Assembly (NCBI RefSeq): GCF_004193775.1
Contig: NC_041020.1
Location: forward strand, 11,167,198-11,231,197
DNA from: Glycine soja
Taxonomy: Eukaryota; Streptophyta; Magnoliopsida; Fabales; Fabaceae
Direction of reading: 5' to 3'
Length of the DNA stretch: 64,000 bases
Position 1 is the stretch's first letter. Each line of letters opens with the position of its first letter. The position numbers and the translations under genes were made by a program. Under the pieces are notes generated by a model. That model saw nothing but the letters and a program-made list of their open reading frames with translations, made no database searches and was not told the origin of the DNA. Below, piece by piece: positions 33,450 to 45,264 of this stretch.

Positions 33450-34429
33450 CAAGGCCGTGGAAACCATAAGGCCAATGAGGCCTTTGTCTTAGGCTCCAAG
33501 AGTTTTTTTTTTTTTTTTTTACATTTTTAATATTTTTTATCAATTTAAATTATTAAGTGATAAATTTTGTTAAGATATGATTTATTATTTGTAATCATTT
33601 TTTCATTAATAAGATTACATAATCTTAAGTTATGAATGTAATAGTCATCGTAAATCATTTATCTAAAATTTTAATTTTATTTCAAAATGTTAAAGAAAAT
33701 TATTTTATATCTATTTTATATTTAATCTCTCCTTTACCTAAAAAAAATCTATTGAAATTAGTACAAAATTTTAATTTAATGTCTATGGTTGATATATAAA
33801 AAAATATATTTTGATGAAAAATATTGATTATAAGATCACACATTTAGTTAAAATTTTATTTCATGTTGATATTTTGTATACATAAATTAATTTAAATCTT
33901 TAATTGAGTCAATTTGAAATTTGAATAATATTTAAAATAGCAACTCACAATTTTTTTTAAGGTTTAATGAATACTCTGATATTGATGATCTTGATTTATT
34001 TTTAAAATTGAAAGTACTAAGAGAAGTGTTAAGAGAAAAAATTAGCACACCCATAGAAGTATTGAGTTATATTAAAACTTTAGATTCTTTTTCAAATGTT
34101 TACATTTCATATAGAATTTTATTGACAATCCCTGTAACAGTTGCTACTGTTGAAAGAAGTTTTTCAAAATTAAAATTGCTTAAATCATATTTAAAATCAG
34201 CAATGTTACAAGATAGATTGAATGAGTTAGCTATTTTATCTATTGAAAGTGAAATGTTAGAATTGCTTGATTATGAAACTCTGATAAATGACTTTACAGC
34301 TAAAAAAGTTAGAAGATTAATATAAAAATTGATATTTTATATAATATACTAAATATATTTAAAATTCATATAAAAAAAACCCCTTTAACATTTTCGCCTT
34401 AAGCCTCAAGATGTCTGTACACGGCCCTA
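33450..34429 (+). mobile_element. hAT element, 980 bp deletion derivative
   Basis: The ends are inverted: left CAAGGCCGTGG...AGGCC, right ...GAGGCTTAAGGCG and CACGGCCCTA when compared on opposite strands. An 8 bp duplication flanks it (TGGCTTGG at 33442-33449, TGGCTTAG at 34430-34437; 7 of 8 identical), which is the length typical of hAT. Inside is the 3' end of a hAT transposase. The rest is AT-rich. It is non-autonomous as it stands. Confidence 0.82.
34008..34325 (+). pseudogene. hAT transposase C-terminal (dimerisation) fragment
   Basis: About 105 residues. The hAT C-terminal signature is intact: LLTIPVTVATVERSFSKLKLLKSYLKS followed by QDRLNELAILSIESE. This matches the hAT dimerisation domain (Dimer_Tnp_hAT) of the TTF-zinc-finger type of plant and animal hAT proteins. 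The N-terminal zinc finger and the RNase H-like core with its catalytic acids are missing. The first ATG of this frame is internal to the domain, so it is not a natural start. The frame is uninterrupted to its stop at 34325, so the element is probably young, or the tail is conserved for another reason. Confidence 0.85.
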
Positions 34430-34437
34430 TGGCTTAG

Positions 34438-36625
34438 TTCAGGGAATATTAATGGATAATTATGACCATGAAAATGTCTCCCTCTATTACACAATAATCT
34501 TCGTATTCGAAGAAAATAAGTTACAAAATAATTCATTTCAACTTTTAATTAAATGCAACATTACTTTTTTTTTGCCACTTATATATATCCCTCGTAATAT
34601 TGATTATACACAATAATATCAATAAAAAATTATAATAAGTTTTTTTTATCGTCATTAATGATAATATTAATTTTGTAAATTGTTTTTATTTATTTATTAT
34701 TTTTTGTGTGTGTAAAACAACCTAATATATCAAATATTGCGAGATGGAGGATGTAATCAATGACCAATCCACACAAAATGAAGGGGTACACTTATACCCT
34801 CTCATCCTTTAAAAGATACATTTAAAATATACATATAAATATCTTTAATGTATATATTTTATTCCTTAATTTTATATATTTGAATCACATCCTTAATTTT
34901 TACTTCTTACTTGATAATAATTATTAATTTTATTTTCTAAATAAATTGTTCCCATCATTCAAGGTTTTAGATCCTCCACATATTTTACTTAAATTTTGAT
35001 AAATTATCTACATAATAGTGACTAAAAAAAAGAAAAAAAAGTATTTATTTGAAAAAAGAATGCCATTAATTATCTCCATAATAGAAACTGAACAAAATAA
35101 TGAATATTTTACAATAAATTAGAAAAGTAATATTTGATATTATTATTTCCATGTCGTAATCTTTACATACACATATTACAAGTTTTTTTTAAAAAAAAAA
35201 AAAAATAGGAGGCCCCTCAGTCGTGCATGGAGACCTGTCCCTATTAATGTACGTGTTCATTCTGCACCACTCGTACGTGTTCCGTTTCTAAATGATCCAT
35301 TCTGTACCACATACAACTCAGCCGTGTAGGGACCGGACAATTAATGTGATTTTTTCACCCCAATAACACAAATAAATTAAATATTTATCTAAATAATATA
35401 ATTTAAAAAATATTTATTCCAACAATATAAAATACAGTTCACGTGAAAAGTGGATCTTTCCAAATAGATTTTTCACTTGCATTTTTTTTACATATTAGAA
35501 AATTAATTTTTCAGGAACCGATTTCATAAGGTATTAATTTTTTGAACTGAGTTCAATAATACAAAATGAACTCGGTTCAAAATTTTAACTGTTTTTTTAA
35601 TTAAAACTTATTTTTTTTAAAAAAAGTATTTAAATATTCAATATAAATATAATTTATTTAAATATTTATAAAAAATACATATATTTTAGTGATCTAATTC
35701 TTTTACCTAAATAAATAAATAAAAAAAAACATATTTAATTTTAATAATATGCATTGATTATTAATGTAAAACTATAAATACTTAAATATAATTTATCTAT
35801 AGCATAATATTTTAATGAAAATATTAATTCTTAAATAAAATTATACAATTTTATTGTTGTATCATTCTGTAAATATTTATTTTCCCAAATATCTCACTTT
35901 CCAAATTATGTACAAAAATGCCCCCATTTTTTGAATGTGTGAATTCGGTTGGGGGACTCAAATTCACTCCATTATTTTTTTTTTAAAATTGCCATAAAAA
36001 CATTTAAGAATTTGATTTGCCGAAAATCAAATTCTTAACGTATTTTTTTAAATATTTAAAAAAATAATTAGAAAAATATTTTTTTCTAATTTTTTTGTAA
36101 TATTTTTTTTTTGTTTTATATATTTGAAAAATTCATTTTGGTTTTAATTTTGAAGTTTGACTTAGTGAACTAATTTTAAAATTTTATTTTAAATGTCATT
36201 TGTAGGATTGACTTTTGCACTTTTTTAATGTTGATCATGTTTTATGGTTTAAAAAATAGTTTAGTTTGATAGTTTTCATGTAAATGAATTTAATGACATA
36301 AGTTTCATATTTTGACTCAGTTTAAAAGAGCTTGAAAAAGGTGTCTAAAAGTGTAAAAAATCATGTTTTGCACTTTAATATTTTTCTAATGGTCTTTTGT
36401 TAGCATATTTTTTCATGTCAACATGAGGTTATTTGGTACTACTATTTTAAAAAGACATTGCGATTGAACTTAAATGATAATCCACAAAATAAAACAAAAT
36501 TATAAAAAAAGATTACACATAAAATTCCTAAAACACACATAATCAAGGTCATAAAAAACAAACAAAAACGATAAAGTCATTGCTCAAACACACTTCATGA
36601 CATGTTGCACACGTGAAATACATAC
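34438..36625. other. AT-rich non-coding stretch
   Basis: Long A/T runs and TTTAA words throughout. A less AT-rich island at 35200-35345 (GTGCATGGAGACC, CCGTGTAGGGACC) is followed by GAACTCGGTTCA-type words near 35530-35580. No ORF of note. It may hold eroded Mutator-like or MITE sequence, but I could not pair any ends. Confidence 0.35.
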
Positions 36626-37710
36626 TGAAAAAAGATTATGGAACTCACAAACCAAGGGGGGTGGATGAATTGGTTTCAAATCAAATCAAACAAAAAAATA
36701 GATTTAAAAAAAAATATATTTTCCAAGCATCGTATCACAAAATTTTGTTAAAACCAATATTCAATCAATCACCCCTAACACAAAATTCTTTTGTCAAAGT
36801 TTTTATTCAAAAAGATATTTTTTTTAATCTTCAGCAAATTGATCGAGTATACAATGAGAAAGAAAGATAAGATCAAGAGAAGATGTACATCAATTTTAAT
36901 ACTGGTCCACTCTCTATATCTAAAGAAACTGCTTCAGTTATCTAATCCAAACCAAATAAGATTTTCACTATGCATATAGTATTCTTACAAGCAATCACAA
37001 TCAATCTCAGCTTCTACCCCAGAAAAAGAGACTAAGGTACCCAATCCTAGGGTCCTTTGTGAATAAGAACCTAAGAGAAACCTATCCTTAGTCCAAACTA
37101 GAAAAAAATATTCTAGTATGTCTTCAGAAATTCATGCATATATTAACAACATGTAACACACAAAAAACTTGACTCAAAGAGAGACACAACCTGATCAATT
37201 ACACGCGACCTTTGCTTAAGTGAATGAGTCTCTTCTTGATCTCACAAGTAATTTACAACTCACATTTTATCATAAGAGCTTCAGAAAAAACAAAGTCTAG
37301 AAGTTGTGAGTCGCATACTTATTCTAAGCACTTTTTCTTCCCTATTTTTTTCTTCATAAAAGTGAGAGCACAAGGTGGTTATTTATAGAGAAAATAGTTA
37401 TAACCACCTATAATTGATTAAATATACAATGTAATCGATTATTTCAAAGAAGTAATCAATTATATTATCATTTCAATCTATTAAAGTGTTCTTCCTAACA
37501 TCTAGAAAACTTTTAAGAACAATGTAATTGATTAGATTCTTGATGTAATCGATTAAAGTGTTCTTGGCCACTTTTGGAAACACCTTTAAGAACGAAGTAA
37601 TCGATTACGATCATCTGGTAATCGATTAAAGCAAAGACTTATGAAAAACCAAACATGGTCTAAACTTAACTATGTAATTGATTACAGTTAACCGGAAATT
37701 GATCACAAAC
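36626..37710 (-). repeat. CopA-type LTR fragment, minus orientation
   Basis: Plus-strand start TGAAAAAAGATTATGGAACTCA is the reverse complement of the CopA LTR end. It continues through the CCAAGGGGGGTGGATGAATTGG block and the GGTACCCAATCCTAGGG block (compare about 3319-3340), into an AATCGATTAC cluster (37425-37690). The LTR start is missing, so it is truncated at about 37710. Open frames at 36613-36979 are by-products. Confidence 0.8.
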
Positions 37711-38096
37711 CACTTTGCGACTTGGCACATTCTATGAGGAAGTAAAAGCAAATGGAAGAACATTGGCTAGCAAGGATAGGATGGAGTTAGTGACACATTT
37801 ATGTTATCAAAGATGGGGCTTGACTATATGCTCAATGTGAGTGTAGTCTAATGTGGAGTTAGAGAGACGGTGATGTATATTGGAGATGGGATTTGACTCT
37901 ATGCTCGGTGGGAGTATCATTTAACGACCTCTCTTACGTACCAAGAAATTTTGGATGTTCAATAAAAGATGACTCTCGACGTAGACGGCGTGTGAGGATT
38001 TGTCATAAGAGAAATGGATGGCTACAACTGGTACACTGGGGAATAGTTCATTAGGTAGGCTCAAAGGAGCCTAGGGAAATTGTGTCAAGTTAGTGT
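37711..38096. other. Gypsy-like internal sequence, unresolved
   Basis: Less AT-rich than its surroundings, with no clear ORF. It lies directly left of a CopB-type LTR, and the sequence right of that LTR is gypsy pol, so it may belong to the same broken gypsy element. Confidence 0.35.
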
Positions 38097-39170
38097 TGAA
38101 ATAACAACAAACACACTAAAGGGGGGGGGGAGTTGAATAGTGTGTATATCAAAGATGAACCTTTTGTTATTTTTAATGTAGATATAGATAGAAATGTATG
38201 TGTTTGGCAAGTCGTTCATTCAATTGAACACATGTTTTAATAAAGACTTATCACTCTTGGCTATACAGGTATTCTTAATACAACTTCTGGCACTTTCTTA
38301 GACTCCCCATGAATCTAACAAACTCAAGTATTGTTTAACACTAAATCATTCTTGACTTTCACAAATAGTAGTTTGAATGAATACAAGTATCCAATAACAC
38401 TCAATGAGTGAATAAACAATAAAGCTCAAATACAAGATAACTTTGCTTAACAAAGAATAAACAAATGAAAACTTTATATCAGTCATCTTGTAATTTCAAC
38501 AAAGTTTTGTTTCAGATATGTTCTTGATTTTTTGTTCTCCCTTCTCACTGGGTAGAGACTAGCTTTTATAGATTTCAGTGAAGGATCCATTACGGGAGCA
38601 GTGTCGATTCCTTGACAAGATCATTATCTAACACTGGAAGATAAGGCTACATGGCATGCTCTGATTTGCAAGGAAATGAGTGATAGTACAGACAACACCA
38701 TGTGCTCCTTGTCCTTGACGAAAGTGACCTTTAAGGAATATTCTATGAGTGCCTTTTATTTTCTTCTATTTTGTCCCTTTTTCAAATTTAAATGTTAGCA
38801 ATTCAAAATAAGGAGAGACAAAATGAAATTATATAAGATAGAACACATGTACTTCCTTTTTTCGGCTATTACAGACTTTTTGCTCAATGTTGATCATTCT
38901 AAAAGGATGTGTGAGTTTCTTACCAATTGGACCCACAGTGAATGACATTGATTACCATAAAGAGTGGAGGCCTTTTGGTTTTAGCGCGTTGGACGCTAGG
39001 TAAATAATAAAGAGAGCAATTTCTATTGGACGATACAAAATATAGTTAAGTCTTTTAACACATTATTCATGTTCACTTGTCAAAAACTTATTATAATATT
39101 AATAATTTATACTTATTGTTAACCATAAAAATTCAAGATAGATGTGTGGAGTGGTCGTCCAGACCTAACA
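38097..39170 (-). mobile_element. Solo CopB-type LTR (copy 3)
   Basis: Plus-strand ends are TGAAATAACAAC...CCAGACCTAACA, with a near-perfect duplication (AGTGT at 38092-38096, AGTGC at 39171-39175). It contains the TTGAATAGTGT block and the LTR TATA region (CTTTTATAGATTT near 38565). No internal sequence adjoins it, so it is a solo LTR. Confidence 0.75.
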
Positions 39171-39175
39171 AGTGC

Positions 39176-39606
39176 AGGGGACTCACACAACCGACTTGGC
39201 ATTCTTGACCAAGACAGAGCTATAACCATGATTGGTGAGAATGTCATGTCACTAGTACCAAACATATGTCGTGTACCCCCAATCGCAATCCACAAAGTTG
39301 CTTAAGATCATTAAGACCCAAGAGGCTTAACGATTAGTAGGGCAAGTCACAATTTTATTGCTTCAAGATTAGTGCAGAAATTGGGTTTGATAGTGGATCC
39401 TAATAATCCATACAAGGTGAGGTTGGATGATGGAAATAGGAAAACAAGTAAGGGATGTTGTAGACAAGTTGTTGCACAATTAGGAGAGTATGGGTTGTTG
39501 AAGGATTTTTTTTCTTGTTAGAATTAGGAGGTATAGATGTAATCTTGAGGGTGGCTTGGTTAACAACTTTGGGGGAAGTAAAAATGAATTTGAAGATTTT
39601 CACAAT
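39176..39606 (+). pseudogene. Ty3/gypsy pol fragment (protease region), left of the MULE
   Basis: From about 39330 the plus strand reads as a retropepsin region with SHNFI-A-RLVQKLGL, VRLDDGNRKTSKG and a degraded end (GEYGLLKDFFLV). The active-site aspartate would lie just before SHNFI, where the sequence has a stop (ATTAGTAGG). It continues across the MULE at 45738. The gypsy element is broken by stops and frameshifts. Confidence 0.7.
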
Positions 39607-39615
39607 GAAGTTTGT

Positions 39616-40185
39616 GGCGAATTGATCAATTGGGTGTAATTCTTTTTCTTAATTACCAATTGGGGGTCGATTTTGAATTATTATTTGTTTTGGGGTAAGT
39701 CGTAACATCTTTTACAACTTCTGAGTTGACAATCGTAACCGATGTTACAACTTCTATTTTTTTTTCTCAACAGAAGTTGTAAACTTTTTTATGACTTTAG
39801 TTATTGTTTTTTAAAATTTACGAATTCTAAGTCGTAGTCTTATTTTTCTTTTGGGTTTTTGTTTTTATGACTTTAAAGTCGTTTAGGTTTTTTCATATAG
39901 AAGTCGTAAATTTATTTACGACTTCTAATTTTCTTTTGTTTTACTTATTTTTTTAAAAAAATTGAAAATTATTTTTAATTTAATTATTTAACAAATATTT
40001 TTTTTAATTTGTTTTAGTTTTATTTAACATTTTGTATATATTTTTATGATTTTATTTAATATTTTTTAATATTGTTTTATTTTTTCTATATTTTTTTAAT
40101 AATGTTAAGGAATTTTATTTTTTTTGTAAATTTAAAAAATAATGCGAAAGACTTAAATTAAAGGCTTAAATTTAAATGAAAATTA
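39616..40185 (+). repeat. Left terminal inverted repeat of the MULE
   Basis: Pairs with 45265-45728 on the opposite strand. Landmarks on both: TTGGGTGTAATT, AAAGTCGTTTAG, GACTTCTA, GATTTTATTTAATATTTT, and CTTAAATTTAAATGAAAA at the inner end. GTCGTAA/ACGACTTC words repeat inside it. Confidence 0.85.
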
Positions 40186-40253
40186 CATCTTCGTTTAACA
40201 AAAATATTAATAGTGAGATGATGTCCCATAATGAGTTCTTCTAGATATGCGTT

Positions 40254-42260
40254 AAGGTCTCTCATCTTGTTGCACTAGATTTGTTGGTGGTTGTTGTCTT
40301 CTTGTTCTACGACCTTTTCCTCCTCTTGTTCTAGGATGATCATGTGTAATTGTTTGTTTTTGTTGAGGAATATGATCATCACCTTGGCCATTATCATCAT
40401 CATTATTGTTGGTATGGTTGCTATCATCATCTTCTTCCTCATCCTCATGACCCATGTTGTGCATTTAAGTAGGCAATGATGGACGATAACAAGAGCTTGA
40501 TGGTGGTGGGTTATATCCAAATGGCAGAGTGTTGAAAGTGGTACTAAACCTTTGTGAGAGTCCATAAAAAATATTTGAGGTAGAAGGAACTTGAAATGAG
40601 TACTGCGACATATATGATGAGAACTCCAATGGTTGAAAACTTTGTTCACATTCTTGAGGCATGTATCCAAAAAAGCTCACAAATTGATAAATAGATTGTG
40701 CATGTGATTGATGATATTAGGGAATATATCCAAAAACATGCACTGGAGGTACACAGGGTTCAGCATGTGATTGATGGTGGTTATGGCAAGGATCATACTA
40801 TGAATTAAGATTTCTAAAGTTACAAATAATATTGAATAATAATAGCAATAATTTATTCAAATTCTAAAGTAAACTTACAACCTCAGTAGATAATGTCCCC
40901 TCACGTGATATATATCGTCTAGTTCAACATATATATCATTACATGTATTATGAATTTTCATGCAAAATACCATGGTCCATTTCACCTTGAACAATATAAT
41001 CATTTGAATGTTAACCCAGTGACGATTATGGTAAGGCCAAAAAGTATATGTTCTCCCTCTCATATCTATGTTGTGGAGTTGATCTAGATTTGGTGGGTCA
41101 TCTATAATATTTTATCACAGTCCAAATTGTCTCATGACCCTGTCTATTGCATTCCATTCCACAATTGCAAAACATATGAACGGTACTTTTGCATGAACAA
41201 TCATTGATACCTCAACATTACTAATTATTGGCCTTATTTGGGGTGTCTCATAAGGTGTCCACAAGAACTACAAGACATATATTATTATTGTCACATATTT
41301 ATTAACAAATAGGAAACACAAAGAAATACTTAACATGAAAATTAAGAAATGAACCTCATTCATATGTAGTCTATCAAATATGACGTGTATCAGTCTGACT
41401 GAATTGGTGAAAATGTTTGTTTGGGTCATTGGCCGAGACCACCTTCATGCAAGAGGAAATCCAAGTCCTTCTTGTACTTTTTCGTCAGATAGGTCATGTA
41501 TCTGTGGGGCAATACATTTAATGTGGTCTCACGCCCATGACTTTGGCAGCAACAAACATCCACCGATTTCAGTTTGTAAAGGCTTTAAAGCCCGATCTAG
41601 AGCTCTAAAAAGGGACGCTAATATTACTGCAACCCAACTATAATGACTTGCCTCAGTCAAATTTGATAACAAAAGGAGATTAAAAAAATGAACTCTTACT
41701 CCTGATGTATCTAGCATCACACATCCGCCTATGAGGATCATGATATGAGCTCTAGCATGTTGTGCAATGACAACATCATCAACATCAATAGGAAGTTGCT
41801 GAAAATTTTGCCACAACCAGGTTCGATAAATCATATTTCCCTTGATATACTTATCAAGTGGAGTGTCCCCTAGTAAGGCCTAACAAGCAACACGTGCATC
41901 ACTGGTAATGACACTGGTTATAGGCAGTCCGTCAATCTTGAGGCCCAACTGCAAGGTCATATCTTGTAAAGTTATGGTAGCCTTTCTATGAGGAAATTTG
42001 AATGTGTGAGTTTCATGTCTTCAACATTCAACCAAAACACTAATCAAATAATGGTTAATATCAATCTGTCCCGACAGTTATAACATGACCAAAACCAACT
42101 TCATTTATTAGGTTTTTTACATGATTATCTATATGATCCAAGTGCGTAAAAGCCCAGACAGAATTACACCTTGGATGAATCATTCTCTCTTGGCCTTCCT
42201 ACACTTTATTCAAAATATGATTGTCTTGTAAGAACAACAATGAGCCATCAATAGGTCCAA
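40254..42260 (-). pseudogene. Plant mobile domain (PMD, aminotransferase-like) gene carried by the MULE, decayed
   Basis: From right to left: GPIDGSLLFLQDNH (about 42240); FKFPHRKATITLQDMTLQLGLKIDGLPI; DARVAC*ALLGDTPLDKYIKG; WLWQNFQQLPIDVDDVVIAQHARAHIMILIGGCVMLD (41834 downward); SHYSWVAVILASLFRALDRAL; IGGCLLLPKSWA; FGFPLARRW-type tail (about 41450); and HAKVPFICFAIVEWNAIDRVMRQFGL (about 41180). These are ordered motifs of the PMD family, which includes host proteins MAIN and MAIL1 and many transposon-borne proteins. The C-terminus (40464-40254) is low-complexity: acidic/Asn-rich, then Arg-rich. In-frame stops (near 42015, 41882 and 41522) break it. Introns may explain gaps near 41340-41270. 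Confidence 0.8.
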
Positions 42261-42501
42261 GTTGTGCATGTGTCATTGGTTCATAATAAAGGAAACAAGT
42301 GATTAAAAGAAGGATGAAAAAAGTGGGATGTGAGAAAGAAAAATAACCTTTGTGAGGGAAGTTAGGTTGGATGAAAATAAGAATGGAGAAGAATGAAAGT
42401 GCAAGTGGATAAAGGCACACTATATGAGATAAGTTGGCTTTGGATAAAGACAAAATATATGAAAGTTCAAGTTGGATAAAGGCATTGAGTCCACATGGCA
42501 T

Positions 42502-43180
42502 GCATCATACATAGTGTAAATTATTGATGCCTTTGAGTGAACATGTCATGCATTTGTCTTTAGCCAACTTTGACAATCTCATGCCTATGTACTTGATTGG
42601 ACTTCACGTAATGATTTGAGTTCATGTGATTGAAATGTCATGCCTTTGAGTTCACGTTGAACGTGTAGAATAGAATCTCGTAGCTTTGGACTTTGTTAAA
42701 GGTGCAGCCTTTGGTGTCTTCAAGTTATCATTCACGAGCTTTAAAACAAGAGTCTGCACTTTCAACCAGCTAAGATTCTTCATCATTCACGGGTAGCATA
42801 GTTTAAATTTTGTATGGTCATTTCCATACTTCATTTCATGCAAGCTAGCCTCTTGCAATATTTGCTTTCTTCTGTAATATTCACCAACCTAACCTACACT
42901 AGCCTAATGCATTTCCTTATTTCCATTATTCATTCATGAGCTTGCTGCATTATTCATTCACGAGTTGCTACAAACTTTCTTCATGCATGTGCAGTTCAAA
43001 AGTCGTATCAATGGCCACAACTTCAAAGTCGTTTCAATTGCCCCAACTTCAACATAAATGGATGGTGGGGATTGAGCTACCTTTAGAAGTCATGTGAGGT
43101 TGCATGACATTAAGGCCGTGAGATGTGGCATGACTTTAAAGTCATTTTTAGTTTTTTTTTTTAAATAATATATGTTATAT
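42502..43180. other. MULE interior without a recognised gene
   Basis: No convincing ORF. Words such as CATTCACGAG and AAAGTCGT recur, the latter also found in the inverted repeats. It lies upstream of the PMD gene and may have been its promoter side. Confidence 0.4.
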
Positions 43181-43184
43181 GTAA

Positions 43185-43795
43185 TTATTATTTTAGGGTT
43201 TTACTTAATGAAAAAATGTATGTTCTAAGTAAATATTTTGCTATGGTTTTAATTAATTAAAATTTTTGTTATAACTGAATATTTTGTTAGGGTTTTAGTT
43301 AATTGAAAATGTTAAATGTTATAAATTAATATTATTTTAGGGTTTTGCTTACTTGAAAATGTTATATGATATAAGCTAATATTTTGATAGGGTTTTAGTT
43401 AATTGAAAATGTTAAATGTTATAAATTAATATTATCTTAGGGTTTTAGTTATTTAAAAATGTTATAAGTGAATATTTTCTTAGGGTTTTAGTTAATTAAA
43501 AATTTTATATGTGTATAAGTAAATATTTTGTTAGTGTTTTAGTTAATTAAATTTTTTGTTATAAGTAAATATTTTGCTAGGGTTTTAGTTAATTGAAAAT
43601 GTTAAATGTTATAAATTAATATTACCTTGGGGTTTTAGTTATTTAAAAATTTTGTAAGTTATAAGTTAATATTATCTTAGGGTTTTACTTAATTAAAAAT
43701 GTTATAAGTTATAAGTTAACATTATTTTAGGGTTGTACTTAATTAAAAATGTTATAAGTTATAAGTTAATATTATTTTAGGGTTTTAGTTATTAT
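43185..43795 (+). repeat. Tandem array of about 13 telobox-like units
   Basis: The unit is roughly 45-55 bp, with TTAGGGTTTTAGTTAATT then AAAATGTTATAAGTTATAA and AATATT. TTAGGGTTT is the reverse complement of the telobox AAACCCTAA. Copies lie near 43193, 43288, 43337, 43388, 43438, 43481, 43532, 43578, 43629, 43678, 43728 and 43778, with a weaker one near 43234. Confidence 0.85.
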
Positions 43796-43818
43796 TATTA
43801 TTATTATTATTATTATTT
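43790..43818 (+). repeat. (ATT)n microsatellite
   Basis: About nine ATT units at the right end of the telobox-like array. Confidence 0.95.
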
Positions 43819-44229
43819 ATACAAAAATGTTATAAGTTATAATTAATTAAATGCAAAAACATTGTGCATCAAATGAATAGTCATATGCTAAAAGACTATT
43901 CATTATTCATGGAAAAGTATCCTTTCATCTTCATTATAAAAGGGACGATGATAGGCACTCAAGGTCATTCGTTACGATCTTTCATATTTTACAAAATATT
44001 ATTCATCTTTCACCTTTACATTTTTCTTACAGTCTTCCCAATATGTTTTTTATTTAACGATATATATTGTAAATTATTTTCATTTTGAGTAATAAGTTAC
44101 ATTTTTATTTGTTCAAAGATGGCTATGAGATAATGTTGGCGACTTTAGTGACGGGAGCAAGAGCACGATGTTCACGAAAATGGAGAACCAAGCAATCAAA
44201 GTCAAAGTGAGTCATTTTCATATTTTAAA

Positions 44230-44826
44230 ACTATTAATAGCCAACTTTCAAAAAGATCTACAGTACTCAAATCCTTAATAGAACACATGGAGTGGCAATC
44301 GAATGACCTTTATGAAGGCATGATATTTGAATCAAAGCAAGCAGTTGTGAATGCCATTAAGCAATTTCATTTTCTACATTCATTTAACTTTGATGTTGTA
44401 GAGAATAAGAGTGACAAATATGTTGTTAAGTGCAATCAATATGGTAATGGATGTTATTGGAGGGCGAGAGCATCCTTCAGCAAAATACGCAGGAGGTAGG
44501 AGATGAAGAAAATAAATGGTATTCACACTTGCACAACTTTACTCATACCACAATATCATGCTAGGTTAGACTCATCTGTAATTGCTCATAATGTTGTTTA
44601 GTTAGTGAAAACAATTTCTGGTATCCAAAAAAAACCTTGATTACAGACATGCTATTACACCTCAACCAAATTTGTTTATTATATCAAAGAGGGGAACAAG
44701 TTTGCTAGTAACATTGCAATCAGAACGAGTTGGGTGGACTGGATCAGATATATCTTTTGTGTATTGCATTCGCCACATTGCATCAACTTTTAACAAACAG
44801 TTTAAAAATATTGACTTAAAAAAATA
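44230..44826 (+). pseudogene. MULE transposase N-terminal (MuDR domain) remnant
   Basis: Reads NDLYEGMIFESKQAVVNAIKQFHFLHSFNFDVVENKSDKYVVKC...CYWRARASFSKIRRR, the MuDR/plant transposase N-terminal zinc-binding-like domain. After a stop near 44500 it continues in another frame as MKKINGIHTCTT...YHARLDSSVIAHNVV. A further piece matches the later RHIASTFNKQFKN region. The DDE catalytic core between them is deleted, so the protein is inactive. It lies on the opposite strand to the PMD gene within the same inverted repeats. Confidence 0.82.
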
Positions 44827-44899
44827 AGTCATCAATATGGGTAAGCTTCTAACCATTTCATGCATCAAATTTTTGCTTTATTACATGTTCACCATAATG

Positions 44900-44999
44900 A
44901 GATGGACAAAAAAATTTTAAATAGGTCTAAGAAATGCTCATTGTGTAGAACTGAAGGACATAATCGTAGTAATTGTCCACACAAGCAAGTAGACAACTA
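44900..44999 (+). pseudogene. MULE transposase C-terminal CCHC knuckle fragment
   Basis: CSLCRTEGHNRSNCP fits C-x2-C-x4-H-x4-C, the knuckle that ends many MURA-type transposases, followed by a stop at 44998. The SWIM finger and core that should precede it are missing. Confidence 0.75.
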
Positions 45000-45264
45000 A
45001 TATAGTTTCCAAGTTTTATGGATTTGTTTAACTTGTATTATTCATTTTATAGTAATGTATTATGTTATTTTTATTTTAACAACTACGTTTATTACTAAAT
45101 TATTTTTTATTTTTAATATTAAAATAATTTATACAATAAAATTAATAAATACTACTGTACAAATTTATTAATTTACTTAATGATAATTGTAAAAAATAAT
45201 TATTTTTTAAAGAAAATTAATATTATTTGATAAATTATAAGTTAATATTAATAACCAAACATTT
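45000..45264. other. AT-rich spacer inside the MULE
   Basis: No coding or repeat structure beyond A/T richness. It separates the transposase remnant from the right inverted repeat. Confidence 0.5.
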
